In this document: piece by piece, positions 1 to 6,313 of the stretch
How the letters are laid out: each line of letters begins with the position of its first letter
Position numbering within the stretch: position 1 is the stretch's first letter
Origin: JBFWWW01 sp050245975
GTDB lineage: Bacteria; Pseudomonadota; Alphaproteobacteria; Rhizobiales; Hyphomicrobiaceae
Direction of reading: 5' to 3'
Length of the DNA: 9,470 nt
Assembly: GCA_050245975.1 (NCBI GenBank)
Contig: JBFWWW010000158.1
Coordinates: 1-9,470 of the forward strand
Notes under the pieces: model-generated
The model's database searches: none
What the model was told of the DNA's origin: nothing
The model's input: the letters and a program-made list of their open reading frames with translations, nothing else
Program-made: the position numbers and the translations under genes

Positions 1-1056
1 CCGATCTGCCTCAATTATGTCTACGGGACGGTGAAGCCCGCCGCCGTGCAGGAGCCCGACGACAACACCGTGCCCGGCGCCCAGCGGTCCATCGGGCCCT
101 CGCCGTCGCACGGCGCGGCGCACGGGTCCGGCGGCTGCACGTCCGTCCAGTGCTTCGGCACCAGCATGATCAACTGGCAGCCGAAGCTCGGCGCCTGCGC
201 CCGCCGCATGCTCGTCGGCGTCATCGATACGGCGCCCGATCCGGACCATCCCGCGTTCCGCGACAAGCGCATCAACTTCGGCTATTTCCGCCCGTCCGGC
301 GTGCCGAAGGCCCCGGCGCGCGAGCTGCACGGGACGGGCGTCCTGTCGCTCCTCGTCGGCAGCCCGCACAGCTCCACGCCCGGCCTCATTCCCGATGCCG
401 ACATCTACGTCGCCGACGCGTTCTACTCGGACGCGAACGGCCAGACCGTGTCCGACACGCAGACGCTCGTCGCCGCGCTGGAATGGATGGAGGCGGTGGG
501 CGTCCAGGTGATCAACCTCAGCCTGTCGGGACCGCAGGACCCGATCGTCTATTCCGTCATCCGCAGGCTGGCGCAGAAGCGGGTCATCATGGTCGCCGCC
601 GCCGGCAACGAAGGACCGCACGCCGCGCCGAGCTATCCCGCCGCCTACAAGGAGGTGGTCGCCGTCACCGCCGTCGACCGTGAGCGCAATCACTACCGCA
701 ACGCCAACCAGGGCAGCTACATCGACCTCGCGGCCCCGGGCGTGAAGGTGTGGACCGCGGTTGCCGGACACCGTGCGGGGGGCCTGCAGACGGGCACCTC
801 GTTCGCGACGCCCTACGTGACCGCCGTCGCCGCCTCGCTCTACCGCCACCTGCCGGTGAAATCGAAAGCGGGATTCCTGCGCCATGTGGCCGCCGTCGAT
901 CTCGGCCCGCCGGGGCCCGATCCCATCTACGGTCGCGGTCTCATCCAGGCGCCGGCCGGCTGCGCGCCGAACATCGGGCCGCGCATCCCGACGCCGCCGG
1001 TTGCGCGCGGCGCCACGCCCGGCGTGGTGAGCGCGAGCATCACGCGCGCACAGTAG
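1..1056 (+). CDS. S8 (subtilisin-like) serine peptidase, 5'-partial
   Basis: This is a subtilase-family endopeptidase. All four signature elements are visible. Numbering from the GTG at 31, the catalytic Asp is D66 in LVGVIDTAPD, the His is H100 in ELHGTGVLS, the oxyanion Asn is N193 in AAAGNEGP, and the Ser is S257 in TGTSFATPY. A Pro-rich tail of about 35 residues follows the catalytic domain. The reading frame stays open to base 1 (PICLNYVYGT precedes the GTG), no signal peptide is visible and no convincing Shine-Dalgarno precedes the GTG. The real start is therefore most likely upstream of the window. Cysteines at about residues 36, 41 and 55 lie just before the Asp motif and one (about 320) lies after the domain, which fits an exported protein but does not prove it. 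The gene converges on an ECF sigma/anti-sigma pair. A role as regulon member or as a protease in that signalling pathway is inference. The family assignment is firm; the substrate is unknown. Confidence 0.93.
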   Translation, partial: PICLNYVYGTVKPAAVQEPDDNTVPGAQRSIGPSPSHGAAHGSGGCTSVQCFGTSMINWQPKLGACARRMLVGVIDTAPDPDHPAFRDKRINFGYFRPSGVPKAPARELHGTGVLSLLVGSPHSSTPGLIPDADIYVADAFYSDANGQTVSDTQTLVAALEWMEAVGVQVINLSLSGPQDPIVYSVIRRLAQKRVIMVAAAGNEGPHAAPSYPAAYKEVVAVTAVDRERNHYRNANQGSYIDLAAPGVKVWTAVAGHRAGGLQTGTSFATPYVTAVAASLYRHLPVKSKAGFLRHVAAVDLGPPGPDPIYGRGLIQAPAGCAPNIGPRIPTPPVARGATPGVVSASITRAQ

Positions 1057-1172
1057 GCCCGCAGCAAGCCCGGCAGCAGGCTGGCGCGCCAACGAGCCAA
1101 AGATACGTCCGAGAACATCGGGATCGCCCTTCGGGACGCGCCGCCGCGGCCTCTTCGGCATCGCGACAGCCG

Positions 1173-1234
1173 AAGACCCGCTTCGCATGTCTCCGGCAGC
1201 GGGGGTGCCGGGGTATCGGTGCGAAGCGGGTCTT
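1173..1234. repeat. Perfect 15-bp inverted repeat with nested inner stem
   Basis: AAGACCCGCTTCGCA at 1173-1187 is the exact reverse complement of TGCGAAGCGGGTCTT at 1220-1234. Inside it, CCGGCA (1193-1198) pairs with TGCCGG (1206-1211) around a 7-base G-rich loop, giving a long two-part hairpin. It lies between two convergent genes, so it may end transcription from either side. The only T-rich tract is the TCTT within the right arm itself. It could also be a protein-binding palindrome, a single copy of a repeat family, or part of a structured RNA. A competing hairpin, CTTCGG (1153-1158) with CCGAAG (1170-1175), shares three bases with the left arm. Confidence 0.75.
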
Positions 1235-1235
1235 G

Positions 1236-1277
1236 CCAGGCCCGGCAGCCACTGCGGGCTCGGGCTGCCAGACCTGG
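1236..1277. repeat. Hairpin next to the long inverted repeat
   Basis: GGCAGCC (1244-1250) pairs with GGCTGCC (1263-1269) over a 12-base loop. CCAGG (1236-1240) pairs with CCTGG (1273-1277) outside a 3-by-3 internal mismatch. It starts two bases after the preceding inverted repeat, so the two stems may stack or form a single structured unit. It may help terminate transcription between the convergent genes, but there is no T-tract. Confidence 0.5.
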
Positions 1278-1484
1278 TCGTGGACCGGGCGGCGTCGAGT
1301 GCGACGTGCGGGTCTGTCGCGCTCTGCCGTTCCGGTCCGCATCATGGGGTGAGCGTGCGGGCATCGAGGTCGTCGGATCCCCCACCATCGCCCGTTCTTG
1401 TGCTCACCCGTTCGGCATGTCCCCCGATCCCCCCGAAATCTGCGCCAAAACCTGCAAGCGTGTCCTCGATCCCGTCTGCGCCGC

Positions 1485-2306
1485 TTACCGGCGCCAGTCG
1501 TTCTTGATCTCTTCGCTTTCCTGCGTCTTCGTCAGGTAGTCGCCGGCGATGGTGTCGTCGATGAAGGCGGCGACCGCCTTGGGCGTGCCGTCGCTGGCCG
1601 GCTTGAACGTGCCCGGCGTTGCCGTCGCGGGAGCGAGCGCTGCCTGCACCTCGATGCGCCAGTCGCTGCCGGTGCGGCAGGCGACGCCGCCCGTGCCGCC
1701 GTTCGCGCCGCGCATCTCGTACTGGCGGCAGATGCGCCCGTCCTCGGTCTTGAAGCTGACGGCGATGCGCGTTGCCGTGTTCGGGCCCGCGCCGGCGCTG
1801 AGGTCGGCATCGAGCGCGCGGCGCAGGTCGCCCGCGGCGAACACCATCGCGCCGTCAACCGTGAGCGGTCCTTTCGCGTCGGCATGCTGGGGAAGGGACG
1901 TCTGCGGCCCCCGCAGCGCCCACCCCGCGGCGGCGCCGATCACCAGGGCTGCCGCGAGCGCCGATGCGGACGCCATCGCAAGGCCGGGTGCGAACATCTC
2001 GGCGGCCCGCTCGCGCAGGCGATCCATCAGCGTCGCGGCCGCCGCCGGCCATTGCGCCGGCACGCGCCAGTCGGCCGCCGGCTGTGCCGGCGCCGTGTGG
2101 ACGGCATCGACGAGCCACGCCGGCGGCGGCGCTTTCGCGATGCCGCTGAACAGCTCGGCCAGTTGCCCGCCCGTTGCGCGATAAGTCTCGTACCGGCGCT
2201 GCAGCGCCGGATCGGCGGCGATCGCGGCACGCACGGCCGGCTCGAGCGCGGCGTCGAGCACGCCGTCGGCGAGCTGCATCAGCATGACATCGGTAACGAC
2301 CGTCAT
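1485..2306 (-). CDS. Membrane anti-sigma factor of the adjacent ECF sigma factor
   Basis: This 273-residue protein starts at the ATG at 2306, which overlaps the sigma-factor stop as ATGA. A longer frame opens at 2474, but it adds an Arg/Pro-rich stretch lying inside the sigma gene, so the coupled ATG is preferred. It has no separate Shine-Dalgarno and probably depends on re-initiation by the ribosome. Residues 1-55 (QLADGVLDAALEP... with a helical ADPALQRRYETYRATG segment) resemble the N-terminal sigma-binding region of alphaproteobacterial anti-sigma factors. One Ala-rich transmembrane segment lies at about 107-131. The C-terminal part, which should face the periplasm, holds a compact domain at about 150-225 with FKTEDGRICRQY and GGVACRTGSDWR motifs. 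These recall the 17-kDa surface-antigen-like fold and place two cysteines at C193 and C210. Its expected role is to hold the sigma factor at the membrane until a signal releases it; the signal is unknown. Its place in an operon with the sigma factor is strong evidence for the call. Confidence 0.85.
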   Translation of the reverse strand: MTVVTDVMLMQLADGVLDAALEPAVRAAIAADPALQRRYETYRATGGQLAELFSGIAKAPPPAWLVDAVHTAPAQPAADWRVPAQWPAAAATLMDRLRERAAEMFAPGLAMASASALAAALVIGAAAGWALRGPQTSLPQHADAKGPLTVDGAMVFAAGDLRRALDADLSAGAGPNTATRIAVSFKTEDGRICRQYEMRGANGGTGGVACRTGSDWRIEVQAALAPATATPGTFKPASDGTPKAVAAFIDDTIAGDYLTKTQESEEIKNDWRR

Positions 2307-2845
2307 TGGCGTGCCATCTTCGGTGCAGCGGTCGCGCCGGGCTCTTCGCCGGCGGACGGGGCGGTCAACAGCGCGTGCAGGGCGCGGCGCGCGCGGGCGA
2401 GGCGGCTCATGACGGTGCCGATGGGCACCTTCGTGATCTCCGCGGCTTCCCGGTAGGTGCGGCCGTCGATGCACACGAGCGCGAGCAATACCTGCAGGTC
2501 CGCCGGCAGCCGGCCCATTGCCGCCGTGACGGCCTGCAGGGACAGGCGTCCCTCCGTCACGTCGCGGCCGTCCTCGGCCGACAGGTTGGACAGCGCATCG
2601 AGATCGACCGCTTCGCCGCGGCTCTTCTTGGCGCGCATCTTGTCCAGCCAGAGATTTTGGGCGATGCGAAACATCCAGCTGTCGAGCCTGGTTCCTGGCT
2701 GATATTGCTCGACCCGCGACAAGGCACGCATACAGGTCTCCTGGACAAGATCGTCGCCGGCATCGAGGTCCCCGGTCAGCGCATACGCAAAACGGCGCAG
2801 CCGCGGCAAGAACTCGACCATCCGGGTGCGCACCTCGTCAGTCAC
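2303..2845 (-). CDS. ECF-family RNA polymerase sigma factor
   Basis: This 180-residue group 4 (extracytoplasmic function) sigma factor directs RNA polymerase to a small regulon. Region 2 spans about residues 10-75, with GDDLVQETCMRAL for core binding and DSWMFRIAQNLWLDKMR for -10 melting and recognition. Region 4 spans about 105-158, with the helix-turn-helix TYREAAEITKVPIGTVMSRL that reads the -35 element. Region 3 is absent, as expected for ECF factors. The start is GTG at 2845, supported by a GGGGAGG ribosome-binding site seven bases upstream; the next candidate, ATG at residue 9, would cut into region 2. The last four bases overlap the anti-sigma start, so the two are translationally coupled. 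ECF factors often drive their own promoter, but I could not find a clear GGAAC-N16/17-CGTT pair upstream. The family is certain; the ECF subgroup is not assigned. Confidence 0.95.
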   Translation of the reverse strand: MTDEVRTRMVEFLPRLRRFAYALTGDLDAGDDLVQETCMRALSRVEQYQPGTRLDSWMFRIAQNLWLDKMRAKKSRGEAVDLDALSNLSAEDGRDVTEGRLSLQAVTAAMGRLPADLQVLLALVCIDGRTYREAAEITKVPIGTVMSRLARARRALHALLTAPSAGEEPGATAAPKMARQ

Positions 2846-2852
2846 GCGCCTG

Positions 2853-2859
2853 CCTCCCC
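2853..2859 (-). promoter_or_regulatory. Ribosome-binding site of the ECF sigma gene
   Basis: The minus strand reads GGGGAGG here, seven bases before the GTG at 2845. This decides the GTG start over the internal ATG eight codons later. Confidence 0.7.
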
Positions 2860-2910
2860 GCGGGTCATCAGAAAAACGGATATGGGCTGTCAGCTATTCG
2901 CCCCGTCCCC

Positions 2911-2948
2911 GAAAAAAATTTGCCGCTGAATCGTGGAGATATGGCGGC
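2911..2948 (-). terminator. Possible weak terminator after the Lrp/AsnC gene
   Basis: On the minus strand, GCCGC (2948-2944) can pair with GCGGC (2926-2922), followed at once by AAATTTTTTTC. The seven-T run stands out in such GC-rich DNA. The stem is only five pairs with a 17-base loop, so this is a weak candidate. The A/T tract could instead belong to the promoter of the downstream sigma gene, which is on the same strand. Confidence 0.35.
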
Positions 2949-2971
2949 GGAACCGGCGGGAAGGGGCTGAT

Positions 2972-3466
2972 TTAGCCCGCGGCGCGGCGCATTGCGGCGA
3001 CCGTGATGGGAACGCCGGGCTCGAATTTCGCCCGCCGGATCGCCAGCGTCGTCTTCACGCTGGCGACGTTGGGGGCCGCCGTCAGCTCGCCGATCACGAA
3101 GTCCTGGAAGGCCGAGAGGTCCGGGGCCACGCACTTCAGGATATAGTCCGTCTCGCCCGACAGCATGTAGCTTTCCCGCACCAGCGGCCAGGTGAGCACG
3201 AGGTTCTCGAACGCCCGCAGGTCCGGTTCCGCCTGGCTGTGCAGGCCGACCATGGCGAAGCCGATCACCTCGAAGCCGACGCTTTTCTCGTCGACGAGCG
3301 CGAAATAGCCGGCCAGGATGCCCGCCTGCTCGAGCGCGCGCACGCGCCGCAGGCACGGCGGCGGCGACATGCCCACGCGCCGGGCAAGCTCGACGTTCGA
3401 GATGCGGCCGTTGGCCTGCAACTCCTTCAGGATGCGCCAATCGACAGCGTCGAGGCGGGTGCGCAT
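2972..3466 (-). CDS. Lrp/AsnC-family transcriptional regulator
   Basis: This is a 164-residue feast/famine regulator. The N-terminal winged helix-turn-helix lies at about residues 6-60; its recognition region reads NVELARRVGMSPPPCLRRVRAL, and LDAVDWRILKELQANGR before it is typical of the family. The C-terminal RAM domain spans about 66-150 and contains SGETDYILK, which matches the ligand-binding loop of the family. Such proteins form dimers and octamers and usually sense an amino acid. The frame stays open upstream to 3652, but that extension is Arg/Ala-rich and matches nothing. The ATG at 3466 gives the normal family length and begins just before the conserved LDxxDxxIL motif. It is a single gene, divergent from the ELM1-family gene, so it may control itself and that operon; this is inference. 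The ligand is not predictable from sequence. Confidence 0.93.
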   Translation of the reverse strand: MRTRLDAVDWRILKELQANGRISNVELARRVGMSPPPCLRRVRALEQAGILAGYFALVDEKSVGFEVIGFAMVGLHSQAEPDLRAFENLVLTWPLVRESYMLSGETDYILKCVAPDLSAFQDFVIGELTAAPNVASVKTTLAIRRAKFEPGVPITVAAMRRAAG

Positions 3467-3636
3467 GAGCAAGGGGTTCAGCCAGAAATTGGAACGTTGA
3501 CGGACTGCGAAAAAGACTAGCGCCCGTACCCGCCCGCGGGCAACTCTATTCGCCGGCCGGCGGCATCGGGCCCCCGGCCTTGCGGCCCCGGTTCGGGCCG
3601 CGTGTCGCGCAATCCACGACGGAGCACGTGCAGGGC
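3467..3636. promoter_or_regulatory. Divergent intergenic region, Lrp gene and ELM1-MFS operon
   Basis: The start region of the Lrp gene (-) and that of the ELM1-family gene (+) face away from each other across about 170 bases, so promoters for both should lie here. A TTGACG hexamer is present at 3497-3502 on the plus strand, without a convincing -10 partner. The palindromic core AACGTT at 3493-3498 and the local A-rich stretch at 3510-3514 stand out from the GC-rich background and could be part of a regulator site. No promoter can be fixed from the sequence. Confidence 0.35.
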
Positions 3637-4668
3637 ATGGCAGCGCAGGCACAGGCTGGTGCGCTTTCGGGCGCGCGCGCCTGGATCTTCAGCGACGGCA
3701 AGGCCGGGCACGAGGCGCAGGCGCTGGGCGTGGCGGACCGGCTCGGCGTCGCGGCCGAGATCAAGCGCGTCGCGCCGGGCGGGCTGTGGAAGGCCCTGGC
3801 GCCCTGGGGGCCGGTGGCGCCCGCCGAGCGCTTCGGCGCGGCCGGCAGCCGCTTTGCGCCGCCGTGGCCCGACATCGCCTTCGCGGTCGGCCGGCAGACC
3901 ATTCCCTACATCCGCCGTCTCAAGTCCGCCGCCGGGCTCGCGACCTACACCGTCGTCCTGCTCGATCCCAAGATCGGCGCCGGACAGGCGGACCTGTTCT
4001 GGGTTCCCGACCACGACCGCCGCCGCGGCCCCAACGTCATCCACACCCTGGTGCCGCCGCATCGCTTTTCGCCGCAGCGGCTCGCGGCCCTGCGCGCGCT
4101 TCCGGTCCCGGCCATCGACAGCCTGCCGGCGCCGCGCGTCGCGGTTCTGATCGGCGGGCCCAACGGCGACTACCGCTACGGCCCCGACACCGTCGCCCGT
4201 CTCGGCCGCGCCATAACGGAGCTGGCCGCAGGCGGCGCGAGCCTGCTCGTCACGCCCTCGCGGCGCACCCCTGCGGAAATCGCAACCCTGCTCACCGCCG
4301 CGACGGACGGCCGCCCGCATTACGTTTGGGACGGTACGGGTGACAATCCCTATCCGCAGTTCCTCGCGCGCGCCGACGCCTTCATGGTCACAGCCGACAG
4401 CATCAACATGACTGCGGAGCCCTGCGCCACGGGCCGGCCGGTCTACGTGTTCACGCCCGAGGGCGGCTCGCCCAAGTTCACGCGCTTCCACGATGCGCTC
4501 AACGCCTGCGGCGCCACGCGCCCGGTGCCCGATCCCTTCCGGCGGCTCGACGCCTGGACCTACCGGCCGCTCGATTCGGCCGCCGTCATCGCCGCCGAGA
4601 TCGAGCGACGCTGGATGAAGCGCCGCCAGATGCTCGGCCCGGCCCCCCGTCGCGAGGAGCGCCCTTGA
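3637..4668 (+). CDS. ELM1-family (DUF1022) protein, GT-B-like
   Basis: This 343-residue protein belongs to the family named after plant mitochondrial fission protein ELM1, which is widespread in alphaproteobacteria. Visible signatures are SDGKAGHEAQALG (residues 19-31), LLDPKIGAGQADLFWVPDHD (108-127), LIGGPNGDYRY (171-181), VTPSRRTP (205-212), and a C-terminal block around 237-272 with NPYPQFLARAD, TADSINMTAE and GRPVYVF. The TADSxxMxxE-type block and glycine loops resemble nucleotide-sugar sites of GT-B glycosyltransferases, so an enzymatic role is plausible; the bacterial function is not established. There are no transmembrane segments. In-frame TTG (3580) and GTG (3628) codons lie upstream. 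I chose the ATG at 3637 because homology starts at about residue 13 after it. GGAG at 3621-3624 would suit the GTG at 3628 about as well, so the start is uncertain by a few codons. Its stop overlaps the start of the MFS gene, so the two are co-translated. Confidence 0.88.
   Translation: MAAQAQAGALSGARAWIFSDGKAGHEAQALGVADRLGVAAEIKRVAPGGLWKALAPWGPVAPAERFGAAGSRFAPPWPDIAFAVGRQTIPYIRRLKSAAGLATYTVVLLDPKIGAGQADLFWVPDHDRRRGPNVIHTLVPPHRFSPQRLAALRALPVPAIDSLPAPRVAVLIGGPNGDYRYGPDTVARLGRAITELAAGGASLLVTPSRRTPAEIATLLTAATDGRPHYVWDGTGDNPYPQFLARADAFMVTADSINMTAEPCATGRPVYVFTPEGGSPKFTRFHDALNACGATRPVPDPFRRLDAWTYRPLDSAAVIAAEIERRWMKRRQMLGPAPRREERP
4655..4659 (+). promoter_or_regulatory. Ribosome-binding site for the TTG start of the MFS gene
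   Basis: AGGAG lies within the last codons of the ELM1 gene, five bases before the TTG at 4665. It supports the rare TTG start, which overlaps the upstream TGA as TTGA. The next ATG in frame, at 4707, would remove half of the first membrane helix. Confidence 0.7.
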
Positions 4669-6056
4669 ACCGCCTCGTCCCCATCGTCGTCGGCACAGCC
4701 TTGTTCATGGAGAACACCGACTCCACGATCCTCGCCACCGCGCTGCCCACCATCGCCGGCGATCTCGGCCTCGACCCCATCGCCCTCAAGCTCGCCATCA
4801 CGTCCTATCTGGTGAGCCTCGCCGTCTTCATCCCGGTCAGCGGCTGGGTCGCCGACCGCGTCGGCGCCTGCACGACCTTCCGCGTCGCGCTGTGCCTGTT
4901 CATGGCGGCCTCCATCGGCTGCGCGTTCTCCGGCTCGCTGACGCAGTTCGTGTTCTGGCGTTTCGTGCAGGGCATCGGCGGCGCGATGATGGCGCCGGTC
5001 GGCCGCATGGTCGTCGTGCGCACGGTGGCCAAGAACGATCTCGTCTCGGCGCTCGCCTTCATTTCCATGCCGGCGCTCATCGGCCCGATGCTGGGCCCGC
5101 CCATCGGCGGCTTCATCGTCACCTACGCCGACTGGCGCTGGATCTTCTTCATCAACATCCCCATCGGCATCATCAGCGTCATCCTCGCCACGCTCTACCT
5201 TCCCGAGATCAAGGAGGAGAGGGGGCGGCTCGACGTCATCGGCTTCGTCCTCACCGCGGTCGGCTTCGGCGGCCTCATGCTCGGCACCGCGATGGTCGGC
5301 CGGCGCATCGCGCCGCCCGAGGTCGCGGTCCTGTGCATCGTCGGCGGGCTCGGCGCGCTCCTGCTCTACGTGCGCCACGCGCGCGTGACGCCGCGGCCGC
5401 TGCTCGATCTCAAGCTGCTGCGCCTGACGACGTTCGAGGCCGGCATCACGGGCTCGCTGTTCTTCCGCTTCGGCGTCGGCGCCAGCGCCTTCCTGCTGCC
5501 GCTGATGCTGCAGCTCGCCTTCGGGCTCGACGCGCTGCACTCGGGCCTCATCACCTTCGCCGGCGCCATGGGGGCGCTCTCCGTCAAGCCGTTCGCGCGG
5601 CCGATCCTGCGGCTCACGGGGTTCCGCTCGCTGCTGCTCATCAACGGCGTGCTCGCCTCGCTCACGCTCGCCGCCTACGGCTTCTTCACGTCCGAGACGC
5701 CGCACGCGCTGATCATCGCGCTGCTGCTCGTGAGCGGCTTTCTGCGCTCGCTCCAGTTCACGAGCTTCCAGGCCATCACCTACGCCGACGTCGCCCCCGC
5801 CGAGGTCAGCTCGGCCACCAGCATCGCCAGCGTGGCCCAGCAGGTGTCCATCAGCCTCGGCGTCGCCATCGGCGCGTTCGTGCTCGAGGCCTCCGAGGCC
5901 CTCAACGGCCACCTCAACCCGCAGACGTCCGATTTCGCCGTCGCGTTCTTCGTCGTCGGGTTCCTGTCGATGGTCTCGGTGGTGATGATGTGGCGGCTGC
6001 CGGCCGATGCCGGCGCCGCCATCGCCGGCCGCAGCGTTCCGGCGACCCGCACCTGA
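4665..6056 (+). CDS. MFS transporter, DHA2 (EmrB/QacA-like) drug:H+ antiporter type
   Basis: This 463-residue integral inner-membrane transporter probably has 14 helices. TM1 carries the DHA2 signature FMENTDSTILATALPTIA (about 14-31). A degenerate motif A, GWVADRVGACTTFR (60-73), keeps the Asp-Arg but lacks the usual basic pair. Motif B, WRFVQGIGGAMMAP, is at 98-111 and the antiporter motif C, GPMLGPPIGG, at 140-149, followed by DWRWIFFINIPIG (156-168). Two additional helices between the halves (about 190-212 and 219-237) fit the 14-TM DHA2 plan. Proton-driven efflux of an organic compound is the family role; the substrate is unknown. The TTG start overlapping the ELM1 stop keeps TM1 whole and has a good ribosome-binding site. 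No membrane-fusion or outer-membrane partner gene is visible alongside it. Co-translation with the ELM1-family gene suggests that one makes or modifies what the other moves, which is inference. Confidence 0.92.
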   Translation: MNRLVPIVVGTALFMENTDSTILATALPTIAGDLGLDPIALKLAITSYLVSLAVFIPVSGWVADRVGACTTFRVALCLFMAASIGCAFSGSLTQFVFWRFVQGIGGAMMAPVGRMVVVRTVAKNDLVSALAFISMPALIGPMLGPPIGGFIVTYADWRWIFFINIPIGIISVILATLYLPEIKEERGRLDVIGFVLTAVGFGGLMLGTAMVGRRIAPPEVAVLCIVGGLGALLLYVRHARVTPRPLLDLKLLRLTTFEAGITGSLFFRFGVGASAFLLPLMLQLAFGLDALHSGLITFAGAMGALSVKPFARPILRLTGFRSLLLINGVLASLTLAAYGFFTSETPHALIIALLLVSGFLRSLQFTSFQAITYADVAPAEVSSATSIASVAQQVSISLGVAIGAFVLEASEALNGHLNPQTSDFAVAFFVVGFLSMVSVVMMWRLPADAGAAIAGRSVPATRT

Positions 6057-6100
6057 CGCCGCACGCTAGAGGCTTTCCGGCTTGGGTGGAAGCGCCCAAC

Positions 6101-6120
6101 CTTGTCATCCCGGCCGAGCG
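6101..6120 (+). repeat. Truncated REP-like copy
   Basis: CTTGTCATCCCGGCCGAGCG matches the first half of the copy at 6314-6353 with a single substitution (C to T at its second base). The second half is missing. It cannot form the usual stem alone. Confidence 0.75.
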
Positions 6121-6125
6121 CCCCA

Positions 6126-6140
6126 CTGTCATCGCCGCCG
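6126..6140 (+). repeat. Degenerate REP-like half copy
   Basis: CTGTCATCGCCGCCG matches the 5' end of the repeat with a changed centre and lacks a 3' arm. It looks like a decayed fragment. Confidence 0.5.
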
Positions 6141-6152
6141 GCGCGCGCCCTC

Positions 6153-6194
6153 CTTGTCATCCCCGCCGAAGCACAGCGGAGAGCGGGGACCCAG
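6153..6194 (+). repeat. Full REP-like palindrome, copy 1
   Basis: The copy runs from CTTGTCATCC to GGGGACCCAG. TCCCCGC (6160-6166) pairs with GCGGGGA (6183-6189). Compared with the copy at 6314-6353 one base pair of the stem is exchanged on both sides (G-C for C-G), so pairing is preserved. Confidence 0.85.
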
Positions 6195-6222
6195 GGCCAC
6201 AGGCACGCGCTCACTCGTGACA

Positions 6223-6265
6223 CTGGGTCCCGGATATTTCGCTTCGCGAAATTCCGGGATGACAG
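6223..6265 (-). repeat. Full REP-like palindrome, inverted copy with extended stem
   Basis: Read on the minus strand it runs from CTGTCATCCC to GGGACCCAG. TCCCGGA pairs with TCCGGGA, and the stem continues as ATTTCGC with GCGAAAT around a GAA loop, leaving one unpaired A. That makes about 14 pairs, the strongest hairpin of the cluster. The terminal pair of the outer stem is exchanged relative to the copy at 6314-6353, with pairing kept. Confidence 0.87.
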
Positions 6266-6313
6266 GGAGAGAGCGAATTTCCGTGCGAGAGGAGAGCACG
6301 CGCCCGCCCCTAA

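Larger units (their letters stand above)
1057..1484. other. Convergent intergenic region rich in inverted repeats
   Basis: This gap of 428 bases lies between the stop of the S8 peptidase (+) and the stop of the anti-sigma gene (-). I see no credible gene in it; the open frames crossing it are Arg/Ala/Pro-rich and match no family I know. It holds a short hairpin (1153-1158 with 1170-1175), a long nested inverted repeat (1173-1234), a second hairpin (1236-1277) and a small one (CGTCG 1293-1297 with CGACG 1302-1306). The second half, about 1310-1484, shows nothing I can interpret. No long T-run follows any of the stems, so they are not canonical Rho-independent terminators. Confidence 0.6.

Noticed and set aside
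31..1056. Complete S8 peptidase starting at the GTG at 31
   Set aside because: The frame is open to base 1, no clear ribosome-binding site or signal peptide is seen, and an exported subtilase should have more sequence ahead of the Asp motif.
2307..2474. N-terminal extension of the anti-sigma protein from 2474
   Set aside because: It lies wholly inside the sigma gene, is Arg/Pro-rich and non-family-like, and the ATGA-coupled start at 2306 is far better.
3491..3498. GGAAC and CGTT as an ECF-type promoter before the ELM1 gene
   Set aside because: The two elements overlap (GGAACGTT) rather than being 16-17 bases apart, so they cannot act as -35 and -10.
3467..3652. N-terminal extension of the Lrp/AsnC protein from 3652
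   Set aside because: The added 62 residues are Arg/Ala/Pro-rich and would run across the divergent promoter region; the ATG at 3466 gives the usual family length.
4560..5912. Long minus-strand open frame of 450 codons opposite the MFS gene
   Set aside because: Its product is a monotonous Arg/Glu/Asp/Ala-rich chain typical of antisense frames in GC-rich DNA, while the plus-strand frame is an unmistakable transporter.
6082..6099. Hairpin TTGGG/CCCAA after the MFS stop as a Rho-independent terminator
   Set aside because: Only five pairs with an eight-base loop and no T-run; the REP-like stems further on are stronger.
4892..6220. Plus-strand open frame of 442 codons in another frame of the MFS gene
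   Set aside because: Its His/Arg/Ala-rich composition marks it as a frame shadow of the transporter.
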